DNA of 64,000 bases, taken from the NCBI GenBank assembly GCA_002350105.1, contig DEDT01000062.1:1-64000 (forward strand), in the 5' to 3' direction. Made by a program: the position numbers and the translations under genes. This stretch comes from Selenomonadaceae bacterium UBA2897. GTDB taxonomy: Bacteria > Bacillota > Negativicutes > Selenomonadales > Selenomonadaceae. Positions 49,319 through 58,887 of this stretch are shown in pieces. Numbering within the stretch: position 1 is the stretch's first letter; each line of letters begins with the position of its first letter. Under the pieces are notes generated by a model that saw only the letters and a list, made by a program, of their open reading frames with translations, had not been told where the DNA came from and made no database searches.

Positions 49319-50008
49319 TTATTCCTGCGGTGCCTGCGGCTGGGGTGCCGGAGTCGGCACATGCTCCGCCTGCGACTGCTTGTCCAGCTGGGCACGGCCC
49401 TGCTGCAGTACCTGCATCGCCTGCTGCAGGCCGCCCTCCGCCTGCTGTACGTTCTGGAATGTCGTGCCCACATGCTGCAGCAATTGGTCGAACACCTGCT
49501 TCGCGTAGGCATCGGCGTTGCCGCGCAGCTGCATGGCGTAGTTGTCGGCATTGTCGCTGACCTGCCTGGCATTTGCCTGTGCGCGCTCCATGATTTCGCG
49601 CTCCTGCTCCTGCGTCTGCTGCAGGATGGTCTTGGCGCGTTCCTTGGCCTGCTTGACGATCTCATGCTCATTCGTCAGCTTCTCGCCGTAGTTCTTTGCA
49701 TCCTCTACGATCTGGTCGGCTTCATGCTCCGCCGCCTCGATGATCTCGTCCTGCTGCTGCAGGATGGCCATGGCCTGATCGACGACCTCAGGCAGATTAT
49801 GTCGCAGGTCGTCGACATAGTGCGCCAGCTCGTTATCGTTGATTACGACCTTGTCGGCCAGCGGCAGTTTATAGGCCTGAGCCACCATTTCTTCCAGCCG
49901 GTTCATGCTATCATTGATACCCTTGAGCATCGTGCGCACGCGCCGCTCGTCGATGGTCACTTCCCCGTCATCTGATGCACCGGCCACCCGTAATTCTTTA
50001 TCTGCCAT
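49319..50008 (-). CDS. coiled-coil protein linked to coaD, 229 aa
   Basis: No signal or membrane segment. Residues about 25-60 (RTMLKGINDSMNRLEEMVAQAYKLPLADKVVIND) resemble the DivIVA/SepF-like start of cell-organisation proteins, and 75-205 is a long coiled coil rich in Gln/Glu (EADQIVEDAKNYGEKLTNEH), similar in style to ATP synthase b or DivIVA tails; a Pro/Gln-rich tail ends it. Annotations as an ATPase would not be supported: no nucleotide motif is seen. Function unknown, conserved next to coaD in Negativicutes from memory. Confidence 0.65.
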   Translation of the reverse strand: MADKELRVAGASDDGEVTIDERRVRTMLKGINDSMNRLEEMVAQAYKLPLADKVVINDNELAHYVDDLRHNLPEVVDQAMAILQQQDEIIEAAEHEADQIVEDAKNYGEKLTNEHEIVKQAKERAKTILQQTQEQEREIMERAQANARQVSDNADNYAMQLRGNADAYAKQVFDQLLQHVGTTFQNVQQAEGGLQQAMQVLQQGRAQLDKQSQAEHVPTPAPQPQAPQE

Positions 50009-50014
50009 AATCGC

Positions 50015-50506
50015 TTACTCCCTTTCTTGCTCTGCCCGACGCGCTGCCACGGCCTCGGCCACGCACGCGGGCACAAGGCCCTCGACGCTGCCGCCGAAAT
50101 GAATCAGTTCGCGGATGCCGGAGGAACTGACAAAGGAAAACTCCGGCCGCGTCAGCAGGAAAATCGTATCAATACCCGGCTGCAGATGCCGGTTCATATA
50201 GGCTTCATTCTGCTCGTACTCCAGATCCTTGACCGAGCGCACACCGCGCACGATGACGCTGGCTTCGTGCTGCACCATATAGTCCGTGAGCAGGCCGGAG
50301 AACGCATCCACCTTCACATTCGGCAGCCCACTCACTGCCGTGCGCAGAAAGGCCACGCGCTCGGCAATGGTGAACATGCCCTTTTTGTGAATATTGCGAA
50401 AAACGCAGATCGTCAGCTCATCGAACATGTGGCTGGCCCGCGCAAAGATATCGACGTGACCGAGCGTCACGGGATCGAAACTGCCTGAGCACACTGCCCT
50501 GACCAT
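50015..50506 (-). CDS. coaD: phosphopantetheine adenylyltransferase
   Basis: A 163-aa enzyme making dephospho-CoA. The nucleotidyltransferase motif GSFDPVTLGHVDI at the start and FVSSSGIRELIHFGG near the end are diagnostic. One nucleotide after rsmD. Confidence 0.96.
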   Translation of the reverse strand: MVRAVCSGSFDPVTLGHVDIFARASHMFDELTICVFRNIHKKGMFTIAERVAFLRTAVSGLPNVKVDAFSGLLTDYMVQHEASVIVRGVRSVKDLEYEQNEAYMNRHLQPGIDTIFLLTRPEFSFVSSSGIRELIHFGGSVEGLVPACVAEAVAARRAEQERE

Positions 50507-51088
50507 TTACGCTTCCTCCTCCGCATCCAGGCCGTAGTCCTGCCACTGGAAAAAACTCAGCTGCGTCGTATGACCATAGCTGCGATTATCCCGCCGCTCC
50601 AAACGCTGCAAGGCAGGGAGATCGTTCTCGTCTGCCCCGTGCTCCACCACGAGGATACCGTCCTGGCTGAGGATATGTCCCTCATCGATGTAGCTGAGCA
50701 CCTGCTGCCAGACTCCTTCATGATAAGGCGGATCACAGAAGATGAGTCCAAACTCCCGTCCCTCCACCGCCATGCGGCGCAAGACCCTGATGGCATCACC
50801 CGTGCATACTTCACAGCGCTGCAGGCACTTCGTGCGCGCGGCATTGTCCAGGATCAATCCTGCTGTCGCCCGATCGATGAACGTGGCCTTTTCTGCGCCA
50901 CGTGAGAGGGATTCCAGCCCCAGATTACCCGTACCCGCACAGATATCCAGCACCGTACGCCCCTGCACCATATCCCCGAGAATATTAAACAGCGATTCCT
51001 TGACCCGGTCTGCCGTAGGGCGGGTCACTGCCGCTCCTTTTGGTGTCTTCAACTGGCGGCCGCGCGCCGTACCTGCAATGATCCGCAT
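50507..51088 (-). CDS. rsmD: 16S rRNA (guanine966-N2)-methyltransferase
   Basis: A 193-aa protein; start ATG 51088 after AAGGAG. MRIIAGTARGRQLKTP, RPTADRVKESLFNIL, SAM site LDICAGTGNLGLESLSRG and catalytic LIFCDPPYHEG. Confidence 0.95.
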   Translation of the reverse strand: MRIIAGTARGRQLKTPKGAAVTRPTADRVKESLFNILGDMVQGRTVLDICAGTGNLGLESLSRGAEKATFIDRATAGLILDNAARTKCLQRCEVCTGDAIRVLRRMAVEGREFGLIFCDPPYHEGVWQQVLSYIDEGHILSQDGILVVEHGADENDLPALQRLERRDNRSYGHTTQLSFFQWQDYGLDAEEEA

Positions 51089-51229
51089 AAAAATTCTGCT
51101 CCTTGTTTTTGGGTTACTCAGGCTGCGCCCTGGACGAGTGCAACCCAAACAGATTTATTCTATCATATTTTTGCATTTTCGTGAACCATATTGTAGTATA
51201 AGAGCAGAAATATTGACAGGAGCTTTACT

Positions 51230-52936
51230 GTGAAAAAATCCCTTTTAACCGGCCTGCTCTGCCTATGCTGCCTGCTGGGGCTCATGGCCTACTGGCACCT
51301 GCGCCTGCATCCGGACGCTGCAACGTCACCTGCCTCGCCTGCGGCAGCAACGCCTGCGTCACAGGTCGTGCTCATGCCGCTCGACGGCCGCCCGCCCTGC
51401 CTGCAACTCGTCCGCGACTCCGGCGCAATGGCAGATATCGATGTCGTCACGCCGCCCGGCGAGCTGCGCGACTACTATTCCCAGCCCGGCGATACCACGG
51501 CTCTGCGCCAATGGCTGCAGGACAATCTTGCGGGCCGTCAGGCGGCCATTCTCTCCATCGACCAGTTGCTCTACGGCGGCCTGCTGGCAGCGCGCGAAAA
51601 GGAAGCAACGCCTGCGCAGATTGACGCGCTCATCGCCTTCCTGCGCACGCTGCACGCGGCCCACCCTGACGTGCCTCTCTACGCCTTCAGCATCCTGCCT
51701 CGCCTCACGCCGCAGGACACCATTGACGGCTACCAGGAACGGCGCGACCTCATCGCCTATTCGCGCCTGCAGGGACGTGCGGCTGCCGGCGAACCCGTAG
51801 ATCAGGACGAGCTGCAGCGTCTGCACGATGCCATCCCTCAGGGCAGCCTGCAGCGCTACCTCGCCCATTTCGAGGAGAACAAACTGCTCAATGAGAAACT
51901 GAGCCAGCTCGCCAAAGAAGGCACGCTGCACCTGCTCGTCCTCGGACAGGATGATGGCGAGCGCTACAGCATCCCGAATATTGAAAAGGAAGCCCTTCGC
52001 CAATACCTGCGGGATAATGCGATTACGGAGCAGCAGGTCTTTCTCACCCACGGTGCCGACGAAATCGCGCTCTCGCTGCTCGCACGCTGGCAAAATGAAG
52101 TGCTCGGTCGCACGCCGCGCATCTACACGGATTGCGACCAGCCCGCCTCCGGCACGCGCGTCATGCCCTACATGGCCGTGAGTAACGAAGAAACAGCCCG
52201 TGAAAAGATTGCTTTGCTCGGCGGCGAAACAGCCGCAGAGCCTCATGCCGCTGATTTTACCCTTTTCCTCACCGCCCGTAACAACGAAAAGGACGCAACC
52301 GATACCCGTCCCGCCGCCGTGCAAGTCATCGGCAAAGCACTGCGCAGCGGCCGGCAGCTTGCACTCGTGGACCTCAGTAAGCATTTTGCAGCCGAGGAAA
52401 CCATACTGCCGCTTCTGCTGCAGCAAAAGCTCCCTCTGCTGCAGCTATGCAGCTATGCGGGTTGGAATACGGCCAGCAACGCCATCGGCACGGCCACGGC
52501 CCAGGCCAGTCTCTACCTCGGCGCCCGCACGCTGCAATCCGATGATGAAACGGCCTACCGGACGGAATATCAGCGCATCCGCCTGCTCGCCAACCGCATG
52601 CTGGAGGATTACTGCTACCTGAAGGATGGCATCAGCATGGTGAACGACAGCCTGAAGAAGGCGGGCTATACGAATACCGCCGACCTCAACCTTGAGCAGA
52701 ACTACCGCTGGGCCAACGCCATGCTGCAGCGCGATATGCAGGAGGAAAGCCGCCGCCTGCCCTATCTGCCCGCTCTGCAAACTCCCTTCACGCTCAGCCT
52801 GCCCTCAGGGATGAACACCTACCGCCTGAAACAGCTGAAATGCGAAACGAGCTATCCCTGGCCGCGCACCTTCGAGATCTACCTCGAGACCACCCCTTAC
52901 ATCGAGCAAATCCAGCCTGAAGGAAACGCTGATTAA
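51230..52936 (+). CDS. DUF4127 family exported protein
   Basis: A 568-aa protein with a GTG start at 51230 (AGGAG upstream). A signal peptide or anchor (LLTGLLCLCCLLGLMAYWHL) precedes the DUF4127 domain: VVLMPLDGRPPC, AAILSIDQLLYGGLLAAR, LLVLGQDDGERYSIPN and FLTHGADEIALSLLAR. The family is uncharacterised; the conserved Asp-rich segments suggest an enzyme. Alone on the plus strand in a minus-strand neighbourhood. Confidence 0.85.
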   Translation: MKKSLLTGLLCLCCLLGLMAYWHLRLHPDAATSPASPAAATPASQVVLMPLDGRPPCLQLVRDSGAMADIDVVTPPGELRDYYSQPGDTTALRQWLQDNLAGRQAAILSIDQLLYGGLLAAREKEATPAQIDALIAFLRTLHAAHPDVPLYAFSILPRLTPQDTIDGYQERRDLIAYSRLQGRAAAGEPVDQDELQRLHDAIPQGSLQRYLAHFEENKLLNEKLSQLAKEGTLHLLVLGQDDGERYSIPNIEKEALRQYLRDNAITEQQVFLTHGADEIALSLLARWQNEVLGRTPRIYTDCDQPASGTRVMPYMAVSNEETAREKIALLGGETAAEPHAADFTLFLTARNNEKDATDTRPAAVQVIGKALRSGRQLALVDLSKHFAAEETILPLLLQQKLPLLQLCSYAGWNTASNAIGTATAQASLYLGARTLQSDDETAYRTEYQRIRLLANRMLEDYCYLKDGISMVNDSLKKAGYTNTADLNLEQNYRWANAMLQRDMQEESRRLPYLPALQTPFTLSLPSGMNTYRLKQLKCETSYPWPRTFEIYLETTPYIEQIQPEGNAD

Positions 52937-52944
52937 ATTTTTTA

Positions 52945-52973
52945 TTGACAAACACAGGCGCATCCCCTATAAT
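52945..52973 (+). promoter_or_regulatory. tRNA-Gln promoter
   Basis: TTGACA (52945-52950), 17-nt spacer and TATAAT (52968-52973): a perfect consensus promoter, 19 bp before the tRNA. Confidence 0.9.
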
Positions 52974-52991
52974 AAATATCTGTTGAAACAC

Positions 52992-53067
52992 AGGGGCATC
53001 GCCAAGTTGGTAAGGCACTGGATTCTGAATCCAGCATGCGTAGGTTCGAGTCCTGCTGCCCCTGCCA
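52992..53067 (+). tRNA. tRNA-Gln(CTG)
   Basis: A 76-nt cloverleaf: acceptor AGGGGCA/TGCCCCT, anticodon stem CTGGA/TCCAG with loop TTCTGAA (anticodon CTG), T arm GTAGGTTCGAGTCCTGC, discriminator G and encoded CCA. Confidence 0.95.
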
Positions 53068-53082
53068 TTTTGATTTTTTAGG

Positions 53083-53107
53083 GTCATCCCGTTGGGATGA
53101 CTCTTTT
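53083..53107 (+). terminator. tRNA-Gln terminator
   Basis: GTCATCCC-GTT-GGGATGAC followed by TCTTTTATT. Confidence 0.85.
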
Positions 53108-53129
53108 ATTATATCTTGATACATACACG

Positions 53130-53178
53130 AAAAAGCAGAAGCATCCCCTACATCGAGAGGGATAGCTCCTGCTTTTTT
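53130..53178 (-). terminator. terminator of the gene at 53195
   Basis: On the minus strand GCAGGAGCTATCCC, a 10-nt loop and GGGGATGCTTCTGC, then TTTTTC. Confidence 0.75.
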
Positions 53179-53194
53179 ATCTTTTGGACAAACC

Positions 53195-54670
53195 TTACTT
53201 GCAGAACTGCAGGAAGGCATCGAGGAAGGCCTGCTTCTGCCAATCGTTCAGCAGGCTGCTGTGATTGATGGCGTAGCCGATACCGATGAGGTAGTTGATC
53301 TTCTGGAGATGCGTGAGCGAGGTGTTCTGATTGAGCATCCGGGCTAGCAGATACATCCCGTGCTCCGTGCATTCCTGCTGCAGCATAAGCTCCGTTGCGA
53401 GGATGCCGGCCTTGATATGTTTCCATGTCGCCTCAGAAATATTGCGGAACGGTTCCGGACGCTCCTCATCATAGCTGTCAGCCTGAACTTGTACCCGAGA
53501 CTGACCAGCTGGCACCTGTGCCGCCGTTGTGTTGGAAGCTGTGACGGATGGCTGAGAGCCTGCCGGATAGGCAGCAGAGGACTGATCTGCCGCTGCCTGT
53601 GCGACCTCCTGCTTGCCATAGTCAGCATTCCACTGACGGTTACGCCGATGCTGCGTGTCCTCTGTACCGGCAGCCGCATCGGACTCAGGTGCACTGGCTG
53701 TACCAGCCGCAATGCGCCCGGCAGCCACGGCGCCCGCTCCCGCAATGTCGAGAGCTGTCTTAGCTGTACCGGCCGCTGCCTGTCCGATCGTCTCCCCGGT
53801 TCTTTGCGCCATAGTGCCAGTCACATCTGCCCCATGCTGATCGGCACTGCCAGCCTGACCCGATGTGTCTGCACGCTGCTGGCCGGCAGTACCAGACGGA
53901 ACGGATGCGCCTGTCGCCTGCTCCTTACCTGCCTGTACAGCCGTACTCGTACCTGCTGCCGTCGCAGAACTGCCTTCCTGAGACGGCGGGACGGGGATAT
54001 GCGGCTGCAGCAGCTCACGGCGCTTGGCCTTTTCCAGATCGCGCGCCGTGATGATGATTGGCTCCGTTGCCTCCGGGGCTGGCGGCACCTCAACGATGTG
54101 CTGTACGCCGTTATGGCGCTGCCACTTCTCCGGATGTGCCACCTTTGCCTGCGGCTGCGGCATCGCCGCCTGCTTCTGCGGTACAGGAGCCGGCATATGC
54201 GCAACGTCCTGATACGTTGTAGATGCCGCCTTGTTGGCAGACCGTGACTGAGTGGGCACCGTCTTTACCTGTGGCTTAGCCGACTGTACTTCCGCCTTTT
54301 CAACCTGCGCCGCATCCTGCTGATGCACCACCTGCTCGACTGGCTGCCAGCGCAACGGCAACTTCATGATATCCCATGCCTGCTCGTGCACTTCCTCTTC
54401 CGAGGGCTGCGATGCCTGCAACTGATGCGCCGCCTTGGAGCCGGCATCCGCAATGCCCATCTGCACGTGGCCCTGCGCATCCTTACGTTCCTGCTCAATG
54501 GCCTTCTTTTTCTGCTCCTGTCCTTCAACGATAAGACCAGGAGCCTGAGAGAGCTGCTGCACGTCGACCGTCGTGACCTCCGGCACCGCAGCCCAGGCCG
54601 TGCCGGAGGTCAACGCCGTACAGACCAATGCCGTGAGCATTGTTTGCCGCGTATGCTGCTGCCAAGCCAT
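53195..54670 (-). CDS. exported low-complexity protein, 491 aa
   Basis: A signal peptide (about 1-27, LTALVCTALTSGTAWAA) leads to a long disordered region rich in Ala, Gln, Thr, Ser and Pro (about 60-400) and a compact C-terminal helical domain of about 90 residues (FRNISEATWKHIKAG, ATELMLQQECTEHGMYLLARML, INYLIGIGYAINHSSLLNDWQKQAF). The layout suggests an envelope protein with a spacer and a C-terminal functional module. I do not recognise the family. Downstream of pncC in the same direction, with its own terminator. Confidence 0.6.
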   Translation of the reverse strand: MAWQQHTRQTMLTALVCTALTSGTAWAAVPEVTTVDVQQLSQAPGLIVEGQEQKKKAIEQERKDAQGHVQMGIADAGSKAAHQLQASQPSEEEVHEQAWDIMKLPLRWQPVEQVVHQQDAAQVEKAEVQSAKPQVKTVPTQSRSANKAASTTYQDVAHMPAPVPQKQAAMPQPQAKVAHPEKWQRHNGVQHIVEVPPAPEATEPIIITARDLEKAKRRELLQPHIPVPPSQEGSSATAAGTSTAVQAGKEQATGASVPSGTAGQQRADTSGQAGSADQHGADVTGTMAQRTGETIGQAAAGTAKTALDIAGAGAVAAGRIAAGTASAPESDAAAGTEDTQHRRNRQWNADYGKQEVAQAAADQSSAAYPAGSQPSVTASNTTAAQVPAGQSRVQVQADSYDEERPEPFRNISEATWKHIKAGILATELMLQQECTEHGMYLLARMLNQNTSLTHLQKINYLIGIGYAINHSSLLNDWQKQAFLDAFLQFCK

Positions 54671-54682
54671 AGTGGTTCCCCC

Positions 54683-55162
54683 TTAATCCTCTCTGCGTAA
54701 AGCCGATATCAGCATCTTCAGCACGATATCCGCAGTCTTCTGCTTGATACCGCTGCGCGTGCCCGTGAAGCGGTGTGCCTGCACCTCCGTACCATGGGGG
54801 CCGGCCACAGCCGTATAGATGAGCCCCACAGGCTTGCCCTCGGAGTTTGCAGGACCCGCATTGCCCGTCGTGCTGATGCCGTAATCCGTATCCATGAGTT
54901 TACGTATAGACTCAGCCATCTCCTGCGCCGTCTGCGCCGAGATAGCCGTATGTGCCGTAAGCGTGCGGGCCTTCACACCGACGACACGCTGCTTGATGTC
55001 ATTCGTATAGCAGACGACACTGCCATGCACATAGGCCGAACTGCCCGCTACATCCGTAAGCCGGCTCGTGACGAGACCGCCCGTACAGGATTCGGCACAG
55101 GCTACGCTCTGCCCACGCTGTTTCAGCAGGCGGCCAGCCTCCGCTTCCAGATTCATGATCAT
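54683..55162 (-). CDS. pncC: nicotinamide-nucleotide amidase (CinA C-terminal domain)
   Basis: A 159-aa stand-alone CinA-type deamidase recycling NMN to nicotinate mononucleotide. Active serine in CAESCTGGLVTSRLTDVAGSS; GNAGPANSEGKPVG and ATDYGIS-like MDTDYGISTTG follow. The N-terminal CinA molybdopterin-like domain is absent. Overlaps rimO by 4 nt. Confidence 0.9.
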   Translation of the reverse strand: MIMNLEAEAGRLLKQRGQSVACAESCTGGLVTSRLTDVAGSSAYVHGSVVCYTNDIKQRVVGVKARTLTAHTAISAQTAQEMAESIRKLMDTDYGISTTGNAGPANSEGKPVGLIYTAVAGPHGTEVQAHRFTGTRSGIKQKTADIVLKMLISALRRED

Positions 55163-56514
55163 TTTGCTTCTTCCTCTTTCTCCTCTGCCTGCAATGGCTC
55201 GCCCACCAGATCATAGGTGAAGCCCTGCAGCACTTTTACACGCACGATATCGCCGGGTTTGCTCGTCGTATCGTTCTCTATATAGACCTGACCATCGACA
55301 TCCGGTGCTTCGCGATAGGAACGCCCCACCGCGATGTTCGGCTGCTCCTCGTCGCGGCCTTCGACGAGCACCTCCAGCTCCTTGCCCTCCAGTGATTGGT
55401 TGATTTCCTCAGAAATCTTGCACTGCAGGCTCATGAGGTCGTGATAGCGCTCCTGCATGACTTCCTCAGGTACCTGATTCGGCATATCGTAGGCCGGCGT
55501 GCCTTCCTCACGCGAGTAAGTGAATACACCCACTTTGTCGAGGCGCACTTCTTCGAGGAAGTTGCGCAGCGTCTGGTACTGGGCATCCGTCTCGCCAGGA
55601 AAACCAACGAGGAACGTCGCGCGGATCGTCACGCCTGGGATACGTTCGCGCAGTTTATGAATGAGCTTGCGCATATCATCCTGCGTATCCGGCCGACGCA
55701 TGCTGCGCAGCACTGCGTCATGTGCATGCTGCAATGGCAAATCGACGTATTTGCATAGCTTGGGCTCACGCGCAATCGTGTCGATGAGCTCGTCCGAAAA
55801 ATATTTCGGATAACTGTAGAGCGTGCGGATCCAGCGTATCTTGTCCACCTTGCAGAGTTCCTGCAAAAGCTGGGCAAGACGCGGCGCGCCGTAGATATCG
55901 CGGCCATACTCCGTGGAATCCTGCGCGATGAGCACGATCTCCCGCACGCCATGCGCGGCGAGGTGCTCGACCTCGTGGCGGATGTCCTCGATCCTGCGAC
56001 TGCGGTAGTCGCCGCGGATGTACGGGATGGCACAGAACGCACAACGGTTATTGCAGCCCTCGGCAATCTTGACGTAGGCCGTGTAGCCCGGCGTCGTCTG
56101 GATTCGCGGCGTATTTTCATCGTAGAGTGCCTCATCCTTGCCCGCGATGACGACGCGCTGTCCCTTCAGCGTGGCCTCGACGGCCTCCATGATGCGGCTC
56201 CAGGCGCCCGTCCCCACAATAGCATCGGCCTCGGGAATATCGTCGAGCAATTCCTGTCCGTAGCGCTGGCCGAGGCAACCCGCAATGATCAGGCTGCGGC
56301 AGCGGCCGCTCTCCTTATACTCGGCCATGTTGAGCACCGTTGTGATGGACTCATCCTTGGCCGACTGGATAAAGGCGCACGTGTTGACGATGAGGATATC
56401 CGCCTCTGCCGGCTTGTTCGTGATCTCGATGCCGTGCTCCTTCAGGATGCCCAGCATGACTTCCGTATCGACGAGATTCTTGGAACAGCCAAGACTGATA
56501 AAACCTGCTTTCAT
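55159..56514 (-). CDS. rimO: ribosomal protein S12 methylthiotransferase
   Basis: A 451-aa radical-SAM enzyme that methylthiolates an aspartate of S12. N-terminal cluster cysteines in SLGCSKNLVDTE, NTCAF and AGCLGQRY; radical-SAM motif EGCNNRCAFCAIP; C-terminal TRAM domain (SLEGKELEVLVEGRDEE and VKVLQGFTYDLVGE). Confidence 0.95.
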   Translation of the reverse strand: MKAGFISLGCSKNLVDTEVMLGILKEHGIEITNKPAEADILIVNTCAFIQSAKDESITTVLNMAEYKESGRCRSLIIAGCLGQRYGQELLDDIPEADAIVGTGAWSRIMEAVEATLKGQRVVIAGKDEALYDENTPRIQTTPGYTAYVKIAEGCNNRCAFCAIPYIRGDYRSRRIEDIRHEVEHLAAHGVREIVLIAQDSTEYGRDIYGAPRLAQLLQELCKVDKIRWIRTLYSYPKYFSDELIDTIAREPKLCKYVDLPLQHAHDAVLRSMRRPDTQDDMRKLIHKLRERIPGVTIRATFLVGFPGETDAQYQTLRNFLEEVRLDKVGVFTYSREEGTPAYDMPNQVPEEVMQERYHDLMSLQCKISEEINQSLEGKELEVLVEGRDEEQPNIAVGRSYREAPDVDGQVYIENDTTSKPGDIVRVKVLQGFTYDLVGEPLQAEEKEEEAK

Positions 56515-56539
56515 TCTTCCTCCCAGTGTCTGTGAAAAT

Positions 56540-57565
56540 TTATTTAAAACGAATTTCTTTCAACCAATAATCGAGCATGGCCTGTTTCTGCTGCGGCGTG
56601 AAATCGGGCCGCTGTGTGAAGAGCATGATGTTCTTGCCCGCGAATAGTTTGTAGCTCATGCGGCCGGGATTGGCCGGCAGAAAATACATCTTCTGCCGTT
56701 GCAGCGCGAGTTGCGCCTCGTCGCCGAGCAGCCAGTCCGCAAATTCCTGCGCCAGCGCCTGCTGCCGCGGCTCTGCTTTAGCCACGATGCCCGTACCCGT
56801 AAGCGTGAAGGCCGTGCCATCTGCCGGATAGACGATGTGCAGCGGATAGCCCTGCTGCATATAGCGCATGGCTTCGCTCTCCACAGCGATGGCGACATCG
56901 ACCTCACCCATGCCCGCCTGCCGCACCGGATTCGCTAAGTAACGGGCATACTGCAGGACATGCGGATGGATATCCCGCCAGATCGCATAGGCCGCAACAT
57001 CACCGAACTGCGCAATCATGCTGCAGAAAAGATTGCTCGCCGCATCGGCTGCCATGAAGTCCGTCACGCCGATGCGCACGTCCGGGAGTTGCGCAAGATG
57101 CTGCCAGTCATCTGGTACTTCGGGCAGTGTCTTCAGATAATCCTGATTGTAGCAAAAGACCACAGGGTCGTACCAGACGCCCGTCCAGTAGCCGTCATCC
57201 TGCCGCAGGCTGGTTGGCACCTGATCGCCTTCCTCCGAAACATACGGTGTAAGGCACCCTTGTGCCGAAGCGCGCGAGAGCGTCGGCTGGTCAGCCAGCA
57301 GCATCGCGGCATCGTCCTGCTCCGGCTTATCCTTGGACGTCTGCTTTTTCAGCCTATCCATAAGCTCATCCTGGGAAAGCGGTACGAAGTTCACGCGGAC
57401 CTGCCGCTCCTTTTCGTAGGCCGTAGACAATACAGATGCGGTCTCGGCGGGCAGCGTCGTGTAGACCGTGAGCTGCTGCCGCGCCCGATGTGCCGGAGCC
57501 TGATTCAGCCGGGCCAGATAGGACGAGCAGGCCACGACAGCCACGATGAGCAGCAAAGCTGTCAA
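56540..57565 (-). CDS. extracellular solute-binding protein, probable lipoprotein
   Basis: About 341 aa from the TTG at 57565; the frame stays open upstream (RTRRYIPFLL precedes) and an AGGAGG lies near 57590, so the true start may be a non-standard codon there. Hydrophobic leader LLLIVAVVACSS with a lipobox-like cysteine. The body matches the Fbp/PotD-type periplasmic binding fold: LTVYTTLPAETASVLSTAYEK at the start, YWTGVWYDPVVFCYN, GMGEVDVAIAVESEAM and FADWLLGDEAQLALQ. It might bind Fe(III) or an organic anion. No ABC permease or ATPase gene is adjacent. Confidence 0.75.
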   Translation of the reverse strand: MTALLLIVAVVACSSYLARLNQAPAHRARQQLTVYTTLPAETASVLSTAYEKERQVRVNFVPLSQDELMDRLKKQTSKDKPEQDDAAMLLADQPTLSRASAQGCLTPYVSEEGDQVPTSLRQDDGYWTGVWYDPVVFCYNQDYLKTLPEVPDDWQHLAQLPDVRIGVTDFMAADAASNLFCSMIAQFGDVAAYAIWRDIHPHVLQYARYLANPVRQAGMGEVDVAIAVESEAMRYMQQGYPLHIVYPADGTAFTLTGTGIVAKAEPRQQALAQEFADWLLGDEAQLALQRQKMYFLPANPGRMSYKLFAGKNIMLFTQRPDFTPQQKQAMLDYWLKEIRFK

Positions 57566-57715
57566 AAGAAAGGGAATATATCGTCGTGTACGCGTGCTAC
57601 CACCTCCTGGCCACCTCGATTTTTATGATAGTGAACCTGTTCATCGTACTATTATAGCAGACCGCGCAACAAATAGCACCCCTAACCTTTGCCGCCCATC
57701 TTACGTACCTGCGGA

Positions 57716-57757
57716 TAAAAAAGAAGCTGTGCACGCCGCCACGGCGCAGGCACAGCT
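57716..57757 (-). terminator. cheV terminator
   Basis: AGCTGTGC and GCACAGCT pair around an 18-nt inner segment, followed by TCTTTTTT on the minus strand. Confidence 0.75.
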
Positions 57758-57774
57758 CCCGCTTTCCTTTGTTG

Positions 57775-58773
57775 TTATTTTTCCTGCTTTTCTTTGGCGG
57801 CAGCGACGCGGGCCTCGCTCTCGAGATTCTCCTTGTCATCCGTCAGCGGCGTGCCGAAGATAAGGTGATCCAGCAGGTTGATGAGCTTGTTGATCTCCGG
57901 CTTCGAGATCTGGCCCGAAGCGCCGAGGTCCTCACCCTTGCGGCGCATCTCTTCGCTGATCAGCGAGGAGAAGAGCACGAACGGCACCTCGCCCAGCTTT
58001 TCATCCTCACGCACGAGTTTCAGCAGGCGGTGACCATCCATCTTCGGCATCTCAACATCGGAGACGATGATGCGCACCTGATCCTCGATGGGACCTTCCT
58101 TCTCAGAGAGCTTCTGCAGGTAGTCCCAGGCATCCTGGCCATTGCCGAAGTCGCGCACGAAACGGTAGCCGGACTCATGCAGCGTCGTGACGAGCAGATC
58201 TCTGAGCATCGGCGAATCCTCTGCTACGACGACATGTACATCGGAGCGTCTGTCCTTAATATCCTCCGTCGCTTCCTCGAAGGTCGTGAGCTTGGCGTTG
58301 ATCTCCGGGTTAATCTCGGCGATGATGGTCTCGAAGTCGAGCAACAGGACGATGCGGTCCTCCATCTTCACGATACCCACGACGCGGGACTGATCGCCGA
58401 CCTCCGGTGCCGGCTCCATGTCGCGCCAGGAAATGCGGTGGATGCGCGAAACATTGCCCACGAGGAAACCGATGTTGTAGTTATTGATCTCCGTGACGAT
58501 GATATTCTTCAGTTCTTCATTCGTCTGCACATTCAGGCAACGGGGCAGGTTCACCAGCGGGATTGCCTTGCCGCGCAGCGTGAACAGGCCATCGACGTAA
58601 GGATGCGCCTGCGGCATCTCCGTCACCGGTGCGCGCGTGATGACCTCGCGCACCTTCGCCACGTTGATGCCGTAATTCACGTCACCGATGCTGAACTCCA
58701 CAATCTCAAATTCGTTGGTACCAGTCTCGAGCAGGATACCTTTCTTGTCCCCAGTCGTTGCTGCTTCTGCCAT
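57775..58773 (-). CDS. cheV: CheV, chemotaxis coupling protein
   Basis: A 332-aa protein; start ATG 58773 (GGGGGC upstream). A CheW-like domain (about 15-155; FEIVEFSIGDVNYGINVAKVREVI, VDGLFTLRGKAIPLVNL) is followed by a receiver domain (about 180-305) with phospho-acceptor in VRIIVSDVEMPKMDG. It adapts chemoreceptor-CheA signalling, which implies motility. Stands alone here. Confidence 0.93.
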   Translation of the reverse strand: MAEAATTGDKKGILLETGTNEFEIVEFSIGDVNYGINVAKVREVITRAPVTEMPQAHPYVDGLFTLRGKAIPLVNLPRCLNVQTNEELKNIIVTEINNYNIGFLVGNVSRIHRISWRDMEPAPEVGDQSRVVGIVKMEDRIVLLLDFETIIAEINPEINAKLTTFEEATEDIKDRRSDVHVVVAEDSPMLRDLLVTTLHESGYRFVRDFGNGQDAWDYLQKLSEKEGPIEDQVRIIVSDVEMPKMDGHRLLKLVREDEKLGEVPFVLFSSLISEEMRRKGEDLGASGQISKPEINKLINLLDHLIFGTPLTDDKENLESEARVAAAKEKQEK

Positions 58774-58887
58774 CAAATTCGCCCCCATATTCTTATATGC
58801 CTGCCGGCGGTCAGCCGACAAAATCTGCTATCCAGGCGGCTGCCGCACGGCAGCCATTCAGTTTCGTCTACATGTCTATTTCGCCCT

